This document shows positions 23,344-34,234 of a stretch of 64,000 bases of DNA, piece after piece. Under the pieces are notes generated by a model, which worked only from the letters and a program-made list of their open reading frames with translations, did no database searches and was not told the DNA's origin. The DNA is from Serripes groenlandicus (Eukaryota > Mollusca > Bivalvia > Cardiida > Cardiidae): NCBI GenBank assembly GCA_031761405.1, contig JASEVX010000013.1, forward strand, positions 45,016,105-45,080,104, in the 5' to 3' direction. How positions within the stretch are numbered: the stretch's first letter is position 1; every line of letters begins with the position of its first letter. A program made the translations under genes and the position numbers.

Positions 23344-23557
23344 TTAACCCTTTCAGCGCCGAATTGTTTAAAGTAGACTCTTCCATATTCAAACTCGGGC
23401 GACTCTATTTTAATGTTATAGGATTTTTGGAATATCTTTTATAAATCACAGCCAAACAATGCAGATTTCAGGTGAGACAGCTCGTTACGAGCTGACTCAC
23501 CTGAATCTGCATTGTTTGCAAAAAGCTCGATATTGCCTTTGGCGCTGAAAGAGTTAA
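23344..23557. mobile_element. Family D element, opposite orientation
   Basis: TTAACCCTTTCAGCGCC at left, GGCGCTGAAAGAGTTAA at right. It reads as the reverse complement of the copy at 22867. Confidence 0.9.
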
Positions 23558-23558
23558 C

Positions 23559-23790
23559 GGCAATTTCAGTTATTTTTTACGGAGGACAGTTCACCTAATA
23601 TAACTTTTCCAGTATTCCATGCACAACATTTCCCCCGAGCAAATTAGCTACCTTCCCACATAGACTATTTAACCCAATTGTGGATAGACGAATGACGCTA
23701 GTCACAATTACTTTTATCAATCATGGGAAAGAATGTATGTCCGAGGTGGGATTCGAACCCACGTTATCGATTGAGCTATCGCAGCTTGAC
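23559..23790 (-). mobile_element. tRNA-derived SINE, reverse
   Basis: GACAGTTCACC, GACGAATGACGC, GGTGGGATTCGAACCCACG (B-box) and GAGCTATCGCAGC (head). Confidence 0.75.
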
Positions 23791-23914
23791 ACACACTTGT
23801 ATATACAACAAAACTCCGTTCAGTGAACACCTGTTTATAGTTTTTGATGAATATTGAGACGCAAACGTTTAGTATTGTATCGGGTTGTCGCCCGCGATAC
23901 AAAGACATTTATAA

Positions 23915-24280
23915 TACAGTCCAACCTGTGTTTAAAGACCACCCATGGGAAGAGAGCAACCTGCGTTTAAAGACCACCCATGGGAAGAGAGCAACCTGTG
24001 TTCGAAACTATAAAACTGTGAAAACGTTCTCAGTGCACAGAAATCAACTCCGTGCTCCGAATTAGGCTTCTGATTGGCCAATTAGGATAACGCATTTGCT
24101 TCTGGCCAATCAGATAATTGAGCGCAAATTATGAGTACATTTTAAACTTTTATAGTTCACATGTGGTCTTTAATTACTGGGTCATTTATGCAGAACATTA
24201 GTAATTTGGGAATTAAACATGTGGTTGCTATAGACAGGGAATTGCTAAACAAAGGTGATCTTTGTACTGGTTTTACTGTA
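23915..24280. mobile_element. Family G element with internal duplication
   Basis: TACAGTCCAACCTGTGTTTA at left, CTTTGTACTGGTTTTACTGTA at right, TA at both ends. A 34-bp segment beginning GTTTAAAGACCACCCATGGG is duplicated in the left arm. An unrelated AT-rich insert follows it. Confidence 0.78.
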
Positions 24281-24488
24281 TGTAGTAATGTTCGAGATAA
24301 CTGTTTCTCATTTGAGGGAATATAGGAGATTGTTTACTAAACGATAAAGAAATTCAAATCAGATAAACAAAACATAAACATATAAAAGGATAATAATTTG
24401 GCTGTAAAGAAGAAACGTTTTATGGAGAGGTAGTATTCGAAAGATTTAAACAAAAGAAGAATCAAATCATGGTTGAAATGTAGCTGTA

Positions 24489-24852
24489 ACGGACGCTTTA
24501 TATCCCCGCGACGGACGCTTTATATCCCCGCGACGGACGCTTTATATCCCCGAGGCGGACGCTTTATATCCCCGAGACGGACGCTTTATATCCCCGAGAC
24601 GGACGCTTTATATCCCCGAGGTGACCGCTTGATATCCCCGAGACGGACGCTTTATGTCCCCGAGGTGGACGCTTTATATCCCCGAGATGGACGCTTTATA
24701 TCCCCGAGATGGACGCTTTATATCCCCGAGATGGACGCTTTATATCCCCGAGACGGACGCTTTATATCCCCGAGATGGACGCTTTATATCCCCGAGACGG
24801 ACGCTTTATATCCCCGAGACGGACGCTTTATATCCCCGAGACGGACACTTTA
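24489..24852. repeat. 22-bp minisatellite, about 16 copies
   Basis: The unit is GGACGCTTTATATCCCCGAG plus AC/AT/GC. It has no stop in any plus-strand frame, which creates long open frames (24473-24940 and 24654-24896) reading a 22-residue periodic peptide. I do not consider these genes. Confidence 0.95.
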
Positions 24853-25017
24853 TCACAACACCACCAATGCTACTAGGACTAGATGTCGGACATTGACGAC
24901 TTTGACCAGACTATGCGGACGTATAGACATGAATATCTAAATCTTCGTATGACGCAATATCCTGAAGGTCGGTTTTCGTGTGACGCTGTCCTATAGAAGC
25001 GAGGGCTTTTATAGAAA

Positions 25018-25200
25018 TACAGTGGGAACCTGTGTATATAGACCACCCACGGGAACACAACAATATGGTCTTAGTTCACATGTGGTCCTTAACTACAGGG
25101 TCATTTATGCAGAAAATGAGTAATTGGGAAACCAACAGTGTGGTTGTTATAGACAGGGGATCGCTTTTCAAATGTGGTCTTTAGCACAGGTTTGACTGTA
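25018..25200. mobile_element. Family G element, best copy
   Basis: TACAGTGGGAACCTGTGTAT at left, TTTAGCACAGGTTTGACTGTA at right. TA at both ends suggests a TA target, as in Tc1/mariner-like miniature elements (inference). Confidence 0.85.
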
Positions 25201-25236
25201 TTAGGTTACGTTTGGTAAATGAGAAATAGCTAGCAA

Positions 25237-25485
25237 ATGTTTTTTTGCTCCCAATGCTTTTTGCCCCCAATGTTTTTTTGCCCCCAATGGTGTTTTTTGC
25301 CCCCAATGTTTTTTGCCCCAATGGTTTGTTTGCCCCCAATGTTTTTTGCCCCAATGTGGGTTTGTTGCCCCAAATGTTTTGTTTGCCCCCAATGTTTTTT
25401 GCCCCAATGTGGGTTTGTTGCCCCAAATGTTTTTTGCCCTCAATGTGTTTTTGCTCCCAATGTTTTTTGCCCTCAATGTTTTTGA
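25237..25485. repeat. TTTTTTGCCCC(C)AATG minisatellite
   Basis: Irregular units of about 16-22 bp in which every unit contains TTTGCCCC(C)AA. Open frames on both strands are composition artefacts. Confidence 0.93.
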
Positions 25486-25837
25486 CGATGTATGTAAAAT
25501 ACTGTGTAAACCTAAAACGTCCATCTGTCATCAGAAAGCAATCCATAATAGGATCTTGTTGGCAGATGCGATACTGTTTATAAACGTGTTCATGCATGAA
25601 TTCTTTCATTTTCCGTTTTCATGTAAAATACCATTGAACGGTCCTTGTGAATATCACAGATATCTTATCACATTATCATGAACATGTCACGCACTTTGTG
25701 ATATAGAACAAGTCACTATCACAATCGAAATACTTTCATCTAGGTAAAGGAGTGACCATGCACTTTTTAAAGAAAGTGACCATGAACCGAAACTTTCTTG
25801 ACTTATAGGGGCATGTAATCATAACACACTCATAATT

Positions 25838-26061
25838 GAGCCTTTTCAAGAGAAAACTAACAGTGTGGACTCTGCGTAAAGAATCTACCCGGATCTGCCT
25901 AAGCATGCCGCGCCGGCTAGCCCGGACAGACACGTTTCACCTCCTGTGGATTAACTGTTTCAGGAACCACTACTCTATCTATCCCCGCTTAGACGGAATG
26001 TGTCGGCCGGATCAGTCTGCGCGGACAGCGCAGGCTGATCTGGTCGATACATTACGCAGAT
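25838..26061. mobile_element. Family B element
   Basis: Starts GAGCCTTTTCAAGAGAAAAC; the right terminus is lost after GATACATTACGCAGA. It directly precedes another B copy. Confidence 0.83.
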
Positions 26062-26071
26062 ATATTGATAT

Positions 26072-26333
26072 GAGCCGTTCCGCGAAAAAAACAACATTGT
26101 TGACACTGCGTAAAGTATCGAACCGGATCTGCCTAAGCATGCCGTGCTGTATAACTCGGACAGACACTTTTCGCCTCCTGTGAATGTTCTGTTGCATGAA
26201 TCATTACTCTATACCTCTATACCCCCGAGACGGAATGTGTCGGCCCGGATTAGCCTGCGCGGAAAGCGCAGGCTAATCTGTGTCGATACATTACGCAGAG
26301 TCCATAATGTTGGTTTTCTCGTGGAATAGTCCA
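26072..26333. mobile_element. Family B element, near complete
   Basis: GAGCCGTTCCGCGAAAAAA at left, GGTTTTCTCGTGGAATAG at right. Confidence 0.87.
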
Positions 26334-26359
26334 TATCTATTCCTGATACTGACTACTGT

Positions 26360-26455
26360 TTACGCCTCTACATCAGTAGGCTTTTGAAAAACATTGTGCA
26401 AATAGATAAAAATGCTCACTCCGAGCAATATCCTTTTCCCGCCTTCTGAAACAAA
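26360..26455. mobile_element. Decayed family C fragment
   Basis: CGCCTCTACATCAGTAGGC, AAAAACATTGTGC and TGCTCACTCCGAGCA match the C centre. Confidence 0.45.
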
Positions 26456-26539
26456 ATGATACCATCAACTAAAAACCAGGTAAACTTTAATTCTGAAATG
26501 ATATCGGTGATTTCTTAAGCTATATTAGTGAATGTTATG

Positions 26540-26885
26540 CCAAACAGTTCATGAATACACTAGTCGCATAGCCCTTAGAACATTCTCTAAGTATATCACA
26601 TTTTTTTCATAATTCTATATGCCTCAGAATACTTCTAGGAATACACTACATGAATCATCTTTTTCATGGCCAGATATCCTTCAAAACCTGTACATGAATA
26701 CACCAAGTTTATCGCAATTTATACACTATTTCATGAATTCACTCAGTGTATCACATATCATGGCCCTATACCCTTAAATACATATTCATGACTTCACTCA
26801 GTGTAGCACATACCGTTCATGTATCACATTTAATGGCCCTATACCCTTAAACACATGTTCATGAATACACTTAGTGCATAAAATT
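26540..26885. repeat. Degenerate minisatellite
   Basis: Variants of TTCATGAATACACT, AGTGTATCACAT and GGCCCTATACCCTTAAA repeat with drift. It lies just beyond the 3' end of the minus-strand gene. Confidence 0.7.
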
Positions 26886-26886
26886 G

Positions 26887-26892
26887 TTTATT
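26887..26892 (-). terminator. Polyadenylation signal AATAAA
   Basis: AATAAA on the minus strand, about 68 nt beyond the TGA at 26960-26962 of the 403-codon gene. Confidence 0.6.
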
Positions 26893-26959
26893 TTCCACGC
26901 TCCTTTTGACATTACACTACGGAAACGCGTTCAATAACAACAACTAACGTGTAAACTTT

Positions 26960-28171
26960 TCATAAAACGCTATCATGTACTACGTCTTTCATAGCCCTGT
27001 TGACCTCAAGGACCCATTTCTTAATCCAGTCCACCTTTTCTTCGTCCATTAACTCATTTTCGTCAATATACTTTCTTACGTCATTATACGCGTACGAATC
27101 GTTCATGTTACGCCACGTTTTCCACGTGCGCGCTGATGACGTTCGCGGTTTAGAAGTCACGTTTGATAATATTGGCGTCACTTTCTCGTCTTGATCCATT
27201 TTCTCGTTTGAGAACTCGGAGGCCTTCTCGTTTTCAACCCCACCTCTTATAGAAACGTCGTTTTTCGACGTCGGTGTTTCGCGCACGGGCTGCACGTTTC
27301 GTATCACTTTCGTGTGCTCAGCCTCGAACTGGTGATCAACTTCCTGTTTCAGTTTCTTTATCTTATCCCTGTATTGTTCCTCGTGCCACTTTCGGAACTG
27401 TTCTATTTTCTTCCGAATCGAAAATGTTTCATCACCTTTACCACGTGGCACATCACCACGTGGTCTTCGCTCTGTTCGCCGCGATAATCCCATTTGATTG
27501 CTTTGGATCGTGAGATCTTTAAGGTCGTTATTTCTATTATAGTCGTGTTCGTTAAAACTACTATTTTTATTACGTCCATGACGCCCGCGGGGTCGTTTGT
27601 CGTTACTAGGCGACGAACTCGTGGGTATTTTTTGTAAACTAGAAAAAGTCGCTTCGTGCCTTAACTCTGGTGGCTCCCGTCGTATTTCGAGAACATTGCC
27701 ACCTGAGAGCTTAGAGTTCTCTCGCATTAAATTAGCCTCGTTATTTTGATCGATACTGGATAGATGTGTATGCATAATGTACGGAGTAGCCACATCCGTT
27801 AGTCTGGTGTTCCCGATGTGTGAAATGTACGGGGTTTTAATATCCTTGCGCTTCATTGGCTGATTCGGATAAAAACTTTCTTTCCTTTCCGGTACAAGGC
27901 TCGAAGACGGGGCGAAGCCTTGTGGCGTTCCTGATTGGCTAATCGGTGGTAGGTGTGGCGTTTCGTTTCCTCCATTGCGCATGTCACGGATATCCTGTTC
28001 TCGCTTAATGATTCTGCGCAGTCCTTCTCTTTTCCTGATTGCCATTTTTGCATTGGATTTACTACCGGCAGATACCTTAAGAGTATTTGGCATGTATTCA
28101 AAGTCTTTATGGTGGTGGCTGGGGGAGACAATACCTTCTTCGTTATTCACAGCTGTTGTGTATTTTAACAT
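26960..28171 (-). CDS. Uncharacterised basic, low-complexity protein of 403 residues
   Basis: I do not recognise the family. The frame runs from ATG (28171) to TGA (26960), with an in-frame TAA 9 nt before the ATG and an AATAAA after the stop. Its base composition is richer in CG dinucleotides than the surroundings. Residues 44-66 form a basic helical stretch (IRKREGLRRIIKREQD). Residues 70-245 are disordered, rich in Pro, Ser, Arg and Asn. Residues 250-290 are a charged probable coiled coil (IRKKIEQFRKWHEEQYRDK). Residues 345-398 are compact, aromatic and acidic (TWKTWRNMNDSYAYNDV, then DEEKVDWIKKWVLEV) and look like the conserved part. There is no signal peptide or membrane segment. It may be a complete intronless gene or the last exon of a longer one; an AG lies 9 nt upstream of the ATG. 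No transposon motif is visible, so it is probably a host gene. Confidence 0.72.
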   Translation of the reverse strand: MLKYTTAVNNEEGIVSPSHHHKDFEYMPNTLKVSAGSKSNAKMAIRKREGLRRIIKREQDIRDMRNGGNETPHLPPISQSGTPQGFAPSSSLVPERKESFYPNQPMKRKDIKTPYISHIGNTRLTDVATPYIMHTHLSSIDQNNEANLMRENSKLSGGNVLEIRREPPELRHEATFSSLQKIPTSSSPSNDKRPRGRHGRNKNSSFNEHDYNRNNDLKDLTIQSNQMGLSRRTERRPRGDVPRGKGDETFSIRKKIEQFRKWHEEQYRDKIKKLKQEVDHQFEAEHTKVIRNVQPVRETPTSKNDVSIRGGVENEKASEFSNEKMDQDEKVTPILSNVTSKPRTSSARTWKTWRNMNDSYAYNDVRKYIDENELMDEEKVDWIKKWVLEVNRAMKDVVHDSVL

Positions 28172-28239
28172 AATGAAATCTTATATTAATCTAAATCCAC
28201 AGAATGCACGAAAATATGGTATATGGAATGAATGATCAA

Positions 28240-29200
28240 ACACAGTCATATGCTGACCTCGTATCGTGTTATTGCACTGTGTATTTATTAAACACGAGTA
28301 TCGAATTTAATTCAACGCGTTTCGATAAACATATATTTATCATCGAGGAAAAAACCTAATCGTTTGTCTCACAATTGATGTTATGTAGAGTGTTTTCTTG
28401 AGTTCTTTGTATGTCTATCCTCTGTTAAAAGCTCCATTTCCTACGAGTTTTGACGTATCACTTCATTGTATCTGAAAAAAGGAGAAATAAACATTTTATT
28501 TTCAACGTTATGCAATATAAATTACAAAACAAAAATTGTGAAGATTGATTGACCTAGGACATGCGCACCCACTAGTTAGACAAAGGCACTCCAAAAACAA
28601 AGTAGGTCAGTTCTACCGATCACGAATCGTTATTGTCCGTGGGTTTAGGGTTTATATCTACATGTATCCTGATGCACTCTAATGTGACATCATTTGTTCG
28701 TAATTTAGATTAATTCCGAAGAATTGTACGGACTTTCGCGAAGTGAACGTATCTACATTTTTCCGAGTGCGGAGGTCCGGATGATGAGGTCACGAGACCA
28801 CACATCAATAAATCTTTACAATAGAAACACGCGTATTTGGGAAAAAGTTTGCGACCAGTGAAGAATCCAAAATAAGCATATTCTAATCATAGTCTTTCTT
28901 GATGACCATCTGGTCTATATTGAGCTGAGCCTTATATCAGCCAGCGTATGAGAAATTATAGGTACAATGTTACTTTTGTGAACGGTATATATTCAAATCG
29001 GCTTGTATATCAGCACAGTAAGATCAAAATATACACTGATCATATATTACTAACACAAGCTTGTTAAAAGATTTTGGCAACGTGAGTAGAATAAGTTAAG
29101 ACTGAGCAGGTAGGTGGACAATGCGATCTGAACTTCCACTGCTCAGAAATGCCAGCTTGTACATGTTTTATGCAATGGCTCTAATGCAATTTAAGCAAAC
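28240..29200. other. Upstream region of the minus-strand gene, unassigned
   Basis: AT-rich with no clear repeat. It could hold the promoter or earlier exons of the 403-residue gene, but I cannot place them. Confidence 0.35.
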
Positions 29201-29202
29201 TG

Positions 29203-29372
29203 CATTATACACACGACCTTTTAATAGCAATTCCCTGTCTATAGCAACCAAATTTTTAGTTTCCCAATTACTAATTTTCTGTATAAATTACATTGCATAT
29301 AAAGACAACCTGTGAGCAAAGACTAGCTTGCTATCGTCACGTGGGCGGTCTTTATGCACGAGTCCAACTGTA
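29203..29372. mobile_element. Family G element
   Basis: Contains CTGTCTATAGCAACCA, AAAGACAACCTGTG and the right end GGTCTTTATGCACGAG...ACTGTA. Confidence 0.65.
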
Positions 29373-29379
29373 CGTATCG

Positions 29380-30160
29380 TATGCTATCCTATCTCAGCAT
29401 TTCCATGTTCATATAGCAAACAAAAATATGACGACAAAACACATAATTCATCATTACACTCAACAAAATTCGTAAACGGTCACTTCAATAATCTTCTAAT
29501 ATTCCTTTCCCTGTGAAATAAGCCTTATTACAAATTAGTTTCATGAAAAGACCATTACCTCGTTCACATGCTGTGAAAACTTGGTTCACATATTTCGCTT
29601 TGTCAAAAAGATACAGTGTCTCAAATGACAACACTCTCAATCATAAAAGTCACACAATCTAACATAGCGTGTAAAGGAAGAAAAATAAAAATACCACCCT
29701 TAGTCACTTTAAAATGATATTACATCATATGTGAGACTGAAACACAGTCATCAACGGCTTAATTAGTTCAAATGAATGTTCAACTTTAACATTACCATCC
29801 ATGTGAAACAAAGCCTGAGTCAAAAGATTGCTAAAAATACAAAAACAATGAAAATTTTGATTCCCTATGGAATTTGCATTGTTATTTCTTTTCCTTGTGA
29901 CTTTTGGATTTAGGAGTAACCGCATATGAACTGTGTTTTTTTCTCTGCCGTTTATCCTTCGATTTAGCTGAAATTTTCAAAGAATATTGCCACGAGAGGG
30001 CGGATATCGAATACTGAACTGTATATTGATTATACTTAATGCACTTTTCAGGAAGGTCACTTTACTAAGTGACCGGTTAGGATTTTTTTTAGTGTATACA
30101 TGTATATACATCTTTAAACAAATGTGTTTTACTTTGATGTAAAAATGTCTTGTATTATAC
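29380..30160. other. Unassigned AT-rich sequence
   Basis: No gene or repeat recognised. Confidence 0.5.
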
Positions 30161-30169
30161 TTGTCATAG

Positions 30170-30345
30170 CTCTAGTTACGGACGGTTTTTCATTCTCTAA
30201 AACCCTTACTTGACCTCCAAAACCTACGTTGTGAGTACTCAAAAGAATCGATTCTTTTGAGTACCCACAACATAGGTCTTAATGAGTGCTAAAAGAGATA
30301 CCATGGAAGAAAGACCTGTTAACCCCTCCTTATCTAGTCCTCTGA
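30170..30345. mobile_element. Family E hairpin element
   Basis: The core GTGAGTACTCAAAAGAATCG/ATTCTTTTGAGTACCCAC is a near-perfect hairpin with almost no loop. The flank ACCTGTTAACCCCTCCTTATCT matches the E copies at 17 kb. Confidence 0.82.
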
Positions 30346-30724
30346 CTTGTGATTTCCAATCTCCTATCTCGGCATGCGTTCTTTCATACAGCAAGCTAAA
30401 CTGATTCAAATACAGGTAAATCATAATTATACAGACAGCTTTTCACAAAGGTCAGTATCGACTATATATGATGTCTATATTTAGCCATACGTCCATCCTT
30501 GGCCCACCTTATAAACATTCTAAATAGCCTCGCCAGGCGATCTATGGGCCATAGTGCCTAGTAAGGAATCCGGTGACCATGTCGTAGCCTCACCGGCGGA
30601 CTCGTCATTGTCATCTTGAAAGCATATTCTAACAAAACAACTAGAAGGGTAGCCCTGTTAGCTTTACGTCAATGTATCTTGAAATGACGCCAAGGTAAAG
30701 AATCAATACGGCCCTAAATCATAT

Positions 30725-31240
30725 GACGTGGCTAAAATATACCATCCTTACTTTCGAAACAACAGAACCTATGTCTACGTGCGGTTTGGCTCGTTGAAGA
30801 GCATACACAATATATTGTTTATATGCTGCCATAGGACAGAGAGGGCAATATCAAGCAACCCACTTGTCAAATGATGAGCATTATGACCCCAAATATCATG
30901 TCGTGGCTAAAATATACCATCCTCGCTTGATCATCTTTATTTTCGAAACAGCAGAACGTATGTCTACGTGCGGCTTTGCTCATTAGGGAACATACACAAT
31001 ATGTTGTTTATATGCTTCCATAGGACGAGAGGGCAATATCAAGGAATTAATTTTATGAATAGTGACAAGCCCATTAGAGAACATATACAATAAATTGTTT
31101 ATATGCTGCCAGAGGGCGAAATCAAGTAACCGTGGCTTAAAATATACCATCTTCGCGTAATAATCATTACTTTCGAAGGAACATAAAGTATATCTACATG
31201 CGGCTGTGCTCATTAGTGACCAAACACAATTTATTATTGT
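30725..31240. repeat. Diverged tandem repeat of about 170 bp
   Basis: CGTGGCTAAAATATACCATC, TACGTGCGG(T/C)TTTGCTCATT, ACAATATATTGTTTATATGC and GGACAGAGAGGGCAATATCA recur at about 30727 and 30897, with shorter copies at 31060 and 31135. The last copy resumes at 31431 beyond an inserted SINE. Confidence 0.78.
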
Positions 31241-31428
31241 GTTTGTTTTATTCGGGTTTTACGCCATTTTCAACAATATTTCATTTTATATCACGGCGAC
31301 AGTTCACTTATTCATGATCCCTTGGTAAACAACCCATACTTAGCTCCATGATCGTTGTGCCGTGACAGGGGATCAAACCGGGACGCCCGGTTCCAAATCC
31401 CCGACGCTAACCACTCGACCACGGCACA
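31236..31428 (-). mobile_element. tRNA-derived SINE, reverse, inside the 170-bp repeat
   Basis: TTTTACGCCATTTTCAACAA, TATCACGGCGACAG, GGGGATCAAACCGGGACGC and the head CACTCGACCACGGCAC. Repeat sequence continues on both sides. Confidence 0.82.
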
Positions 31429-31501
31429 TTCCTGCAATATATTGTGTATATGCTGCCATAGGACAGAATGCAATAAGAAAGAACCCACTAGACACAGTGT
31501 C

Positions 31502-31672
31502 ATACCAAATATTTTAACAAAGACTTTAACAAAGACTTTAACAATGGTAGAAATGGCTGTCCTCCTTGGCGCTCAGGGCTGCGGGGTTAGCATAACGACT
31601 GATCGTCTGGTATCAGGATAAGTGGACTGGTAGTACTGGTAACTTACCCAGGAAACGCCGTGAACAAAAGCG
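31502..31672 (+). mobile_element. SINE 3' body
   Basis: TACCAAATATTTTAACAAAG, GGCTGCGGGGTTAGCATAAC, GGTAGTACTGGTAACTTACC and GGAAACGCCGTGA. The last phrase also starts each monomer of the adjoining 142-bp array. Confidence 0.75.
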
Positions 31673-32496
31673 CAGCGGAGCGAACGCCAACGCTTGTCCG
31701 TTTTTGTCAAAGTCAAAAAGGGGCATTACTGAATCATTATTTAAGCAAGAGTTCTGTGAATTGGTATAGACATACGTATTGTACCTTACCAAGGAAACGC
31801 CGTGAACAAAAGCGCAGCGGAGCGAACGCCAACGTTTGTCCGTTTTGTCTAAGTCAAAAAGGGGCATTACTGAATCATTATTTAAGCAAGAGTTCTGTGA
31901 ATTGGTATAGACATACGTAGAGTACCTTACCAAGGAAACGCCGTGAACAAAAGCGCAGCGGAGCGAACGCCAACGATTATCCGTTTTTGTCTAAGTCAAA
32001 AAGAGGCATTACTTAATCATTATTTAAGCAAAAGTTATATGAATTGGTATAGACATACGTATTGTACCTTACCAAGTTAACGCCGTGAACAAAAGCGCAG
32101 CGGAGCGAACGCCAACGCTTGTCCGTTTTTGTCAAAGTCAAAAAGGGGCATTACTGAATCATTATTTAAGCAAGAGTTCTGTGAATTGGTATAGACATAC
32201 GTATTGTACCTTACCAAGGAAACGCCGTGAACAAAAGCGCAGCGGAGCGAACGCCAACGCTTGTCCGTTTTTGTCTAAGTCAAAAAGGAGCATTACTGAA
32301 TCATTATTTAAGCAAGAGTTCTGTGAATTGGTATAGACATACGTATTGTACCTTACCAAGGAAACGCCGTGAACAAAAGCGCAGCGGAGCGAACGCCAAC
32401 GATTGTCCGTTTTTGTCTAAGTCAAAAAGGGGCATTACTGAATCATTATTTAAGCAAGAGTTCTGTGAATTGGTATAGACATACGTATTATACCTA
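31651..32496. repeat. 142-bp satellite, six copies, partly SINE-derived
   Basis: Monomers start at 31651, 31793, 31934, 32076, 32218 and 32360. Each starts (G)GAAACGCCGTGAACAAAAGC and ends GTATTGTACCTTACCAA. The start and end match the tail of the adjoining SINE. Open frames here are repeat by-products. Confidence 0.95.
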
Positions 32497-32499
32497 AGA

Positions 32500-32815
32500 G
32501 CATATATATACCAAGTAACATTTGAAAATGTTTAACAGTTTTTAAGGTATGAAGTAAGGTTACAGTTGTGTGACGACAACGCAGACGACGACGACGTCAA
32601 TGGTATCACAACAGCCCGACATGTTTTCTTCGAAAAAAAGATGAACTCAATATTGTTGAAAGCAGCGTAAAACATCACACAGTCAATCAATATTGAAACG
32701 AATTCTCACACTTTTTCTCGGGGTAATTATAAATATCATTGACGATTTAATTGTCATTCGTCTATAGCGTAGGCATTTTATCAAACAAAATATATGAAAG
32801 AAGTGGCATCCTAAA
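32500..32815. other. Unassigned
   Basis: No gene. A CAACGCAGACGACGACGACG stretch near 32578 is a short GAC repeat. Confidence 0.45.
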
Positions 32816-32843
32816 GGGGGGGGGGGGGGGGGGGGGGGGGGGG
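32816..32843. repeat. Poly-G run (28 nt)
   Basis: Uninterrupted G homopolymer; its length is likely to be unreliable. Confidence 0.9.
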
Positions 32844-32877
32844 TATTGTTGCATTCTCGGTTTTAAATCACGTTGCT

Positions 32878-33303
32878 CTGTCGGGGTTTTACGTCGTTTT
32901 CATTAATAAACTTCGGTTATAGCCTGTAGGCAGTAAGCTACATATACCACGGCGGCAACTTCACCTTCCCATATGTTTCCTGGACTTCTCAAACTAATAA
33001 TCCGCCATCTTTTACCTGATACCGTTTGCTTATATTTTGATAACGTAACTTGGTTGATTGACTGAATGGTTAATCGCATGGTGTTTTACGCCGCTATGAA
33101 GATTGTTCAGTAATAGCACGAATCTTCCTGTGTAAGATACCAGTGGTACTGGTACATTCATCCTGACACCAGCCAGTCAGTCGTAATGTTAAACCCCGCA
33201 ATCCTGAACACCAAGTTATATCACGACGGCTTTTCCTGAATAAGTTACCAGTAATACTGGTCCATTTATCCTGACACCAGCCAGTCAGTGTTAACCCACC
33301 AAT
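32878..33303 (-). mobile_element. Two reverse SINE fragments
   Basis: 32878-33000 has TTTTACGTCGTTTTC and CCACGGCGGCAACTTCACC. 33072-33303 has GTTTTACGCCGC and two copies of CTGACACCAGCCAGTCAG. Confidence 0.7.
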
Positions 33304-33306
33304 CAC

Positions 33307-33471
33307 TTAACCCTTTCCGTCATACGACAATTCTGCAGCAGACGACTTTGAACGTATTTTGTCAGATGGATAACCTATGACTAAAAGTGGAAAACATTGT
33401 GACAAAAGGAGAAATTGCACGTTCTGTGCAATTTCTTCTTTTGTCACTATGTTTTCAAAACGCCGTCTGCT
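33307..33471. mobile_element. Family C element, right end missing
   Basis: TTAACCCTTTCCGTCATACG at left. The central hairpin GAAATTGCACGTTCTGTGCAATTTC has compensatory changes that keep it paired. It is truncated where the next C copy begins. Confidence 0.85.
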
Positions 33472-33702
33472 TTAACCCTTTCCCTCATACGACAATTCTG
33501 CAGCAGACGACTTTGAACTTATTTTGTCAAAGAAAAGAAAATCTCTGTAATTGAATGGATAACCCTATGACTAAAAGCGGAAAACATTGCGGCAAAAGAA
33601 GAAATTGCTCGTTTTGAGCAATTTCTTCTTTTGTCACTATGTTTTCAAAAGGCCGTCTGCTGCAGAGGTGTCGGAAAGCGTGTATATGAGGGAAAGGGTT
33701 AA
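33472..33702. mobile_element. Family C element, complete
   Basis: TTAACCCTTTCCCTCATACG at left, TATGAGGGAAAGGGTTAA at right. Confidence 0.9.
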
Positions 33703-33850
33703 CCTACGAGGCGGTATATGACATAAATAGATAAAAGAGCAAATTCACAAAAGGACGAACATGTCTTTTCATTTACACCGAGTAAACACAAATATATCAG
33801 CTTTAACAAAGATTGGACTTATTATAACAATTATAACCAATACAATGCTT

Positions 33851-34210
33851 CTTAACTTTTTCCCACGTATAGACCCATGTTGACACCTCTGCAGCAGCCA
33901 ATTCCGTATTACATCGTGGCAAAAGAAGCAGAAATTGCTCTTAAAAAGCAATTTCTCCCGTTGACACAATATTTTGAACTGCATTTGAACATTTTAATGT
34001 CATTCATATTTACCTTGTTTTCAATGGGCTAGGGAGATTCCTCAAAATGTTTGAAACATAGTGAGAAGAAATTGCTCAAAACGAGCAATTTCTCCTTTTG
34101 TCCCAATGTTTTCCACTTTTCGTCATAGGTTATCCATTCAATTATAGAGATATTCTATTTGTTGACAAAATATGTCTGTTGCAGAATTGTTGTATGAGGG
34201 AAAGAGTTAA
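33851..34210. mobile_element. Compound family C element
   Basis: Left TTAACTTTTTCCCACGTATA, right TATGAGGGAAAGAGTTAA. Two central hairpins lie inside (about 33930-33960 and 34063-34095), as if two copies fused. Confidence 0.75.
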
Positions 34211-34234
34211 CCGTAACTCGTGGACAGAATCTAT

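Noticed and set aside
24473..24940. 155-codon open frame (and 24654-24896)
   Set aside because: Produced entirely by a stop-free 22-bp minisatellite; same periodic peptide in several frames.
25181..25681. Overlapping open frames on both strands over the GCCCC repeat
   Set aside because: Low-complexity repeat with open frames in many registers; no start context or domain.
31613..32478. Repeated 60-106-codon frames on both strands
   Set aside because: By-products of the 142-bp satellite.
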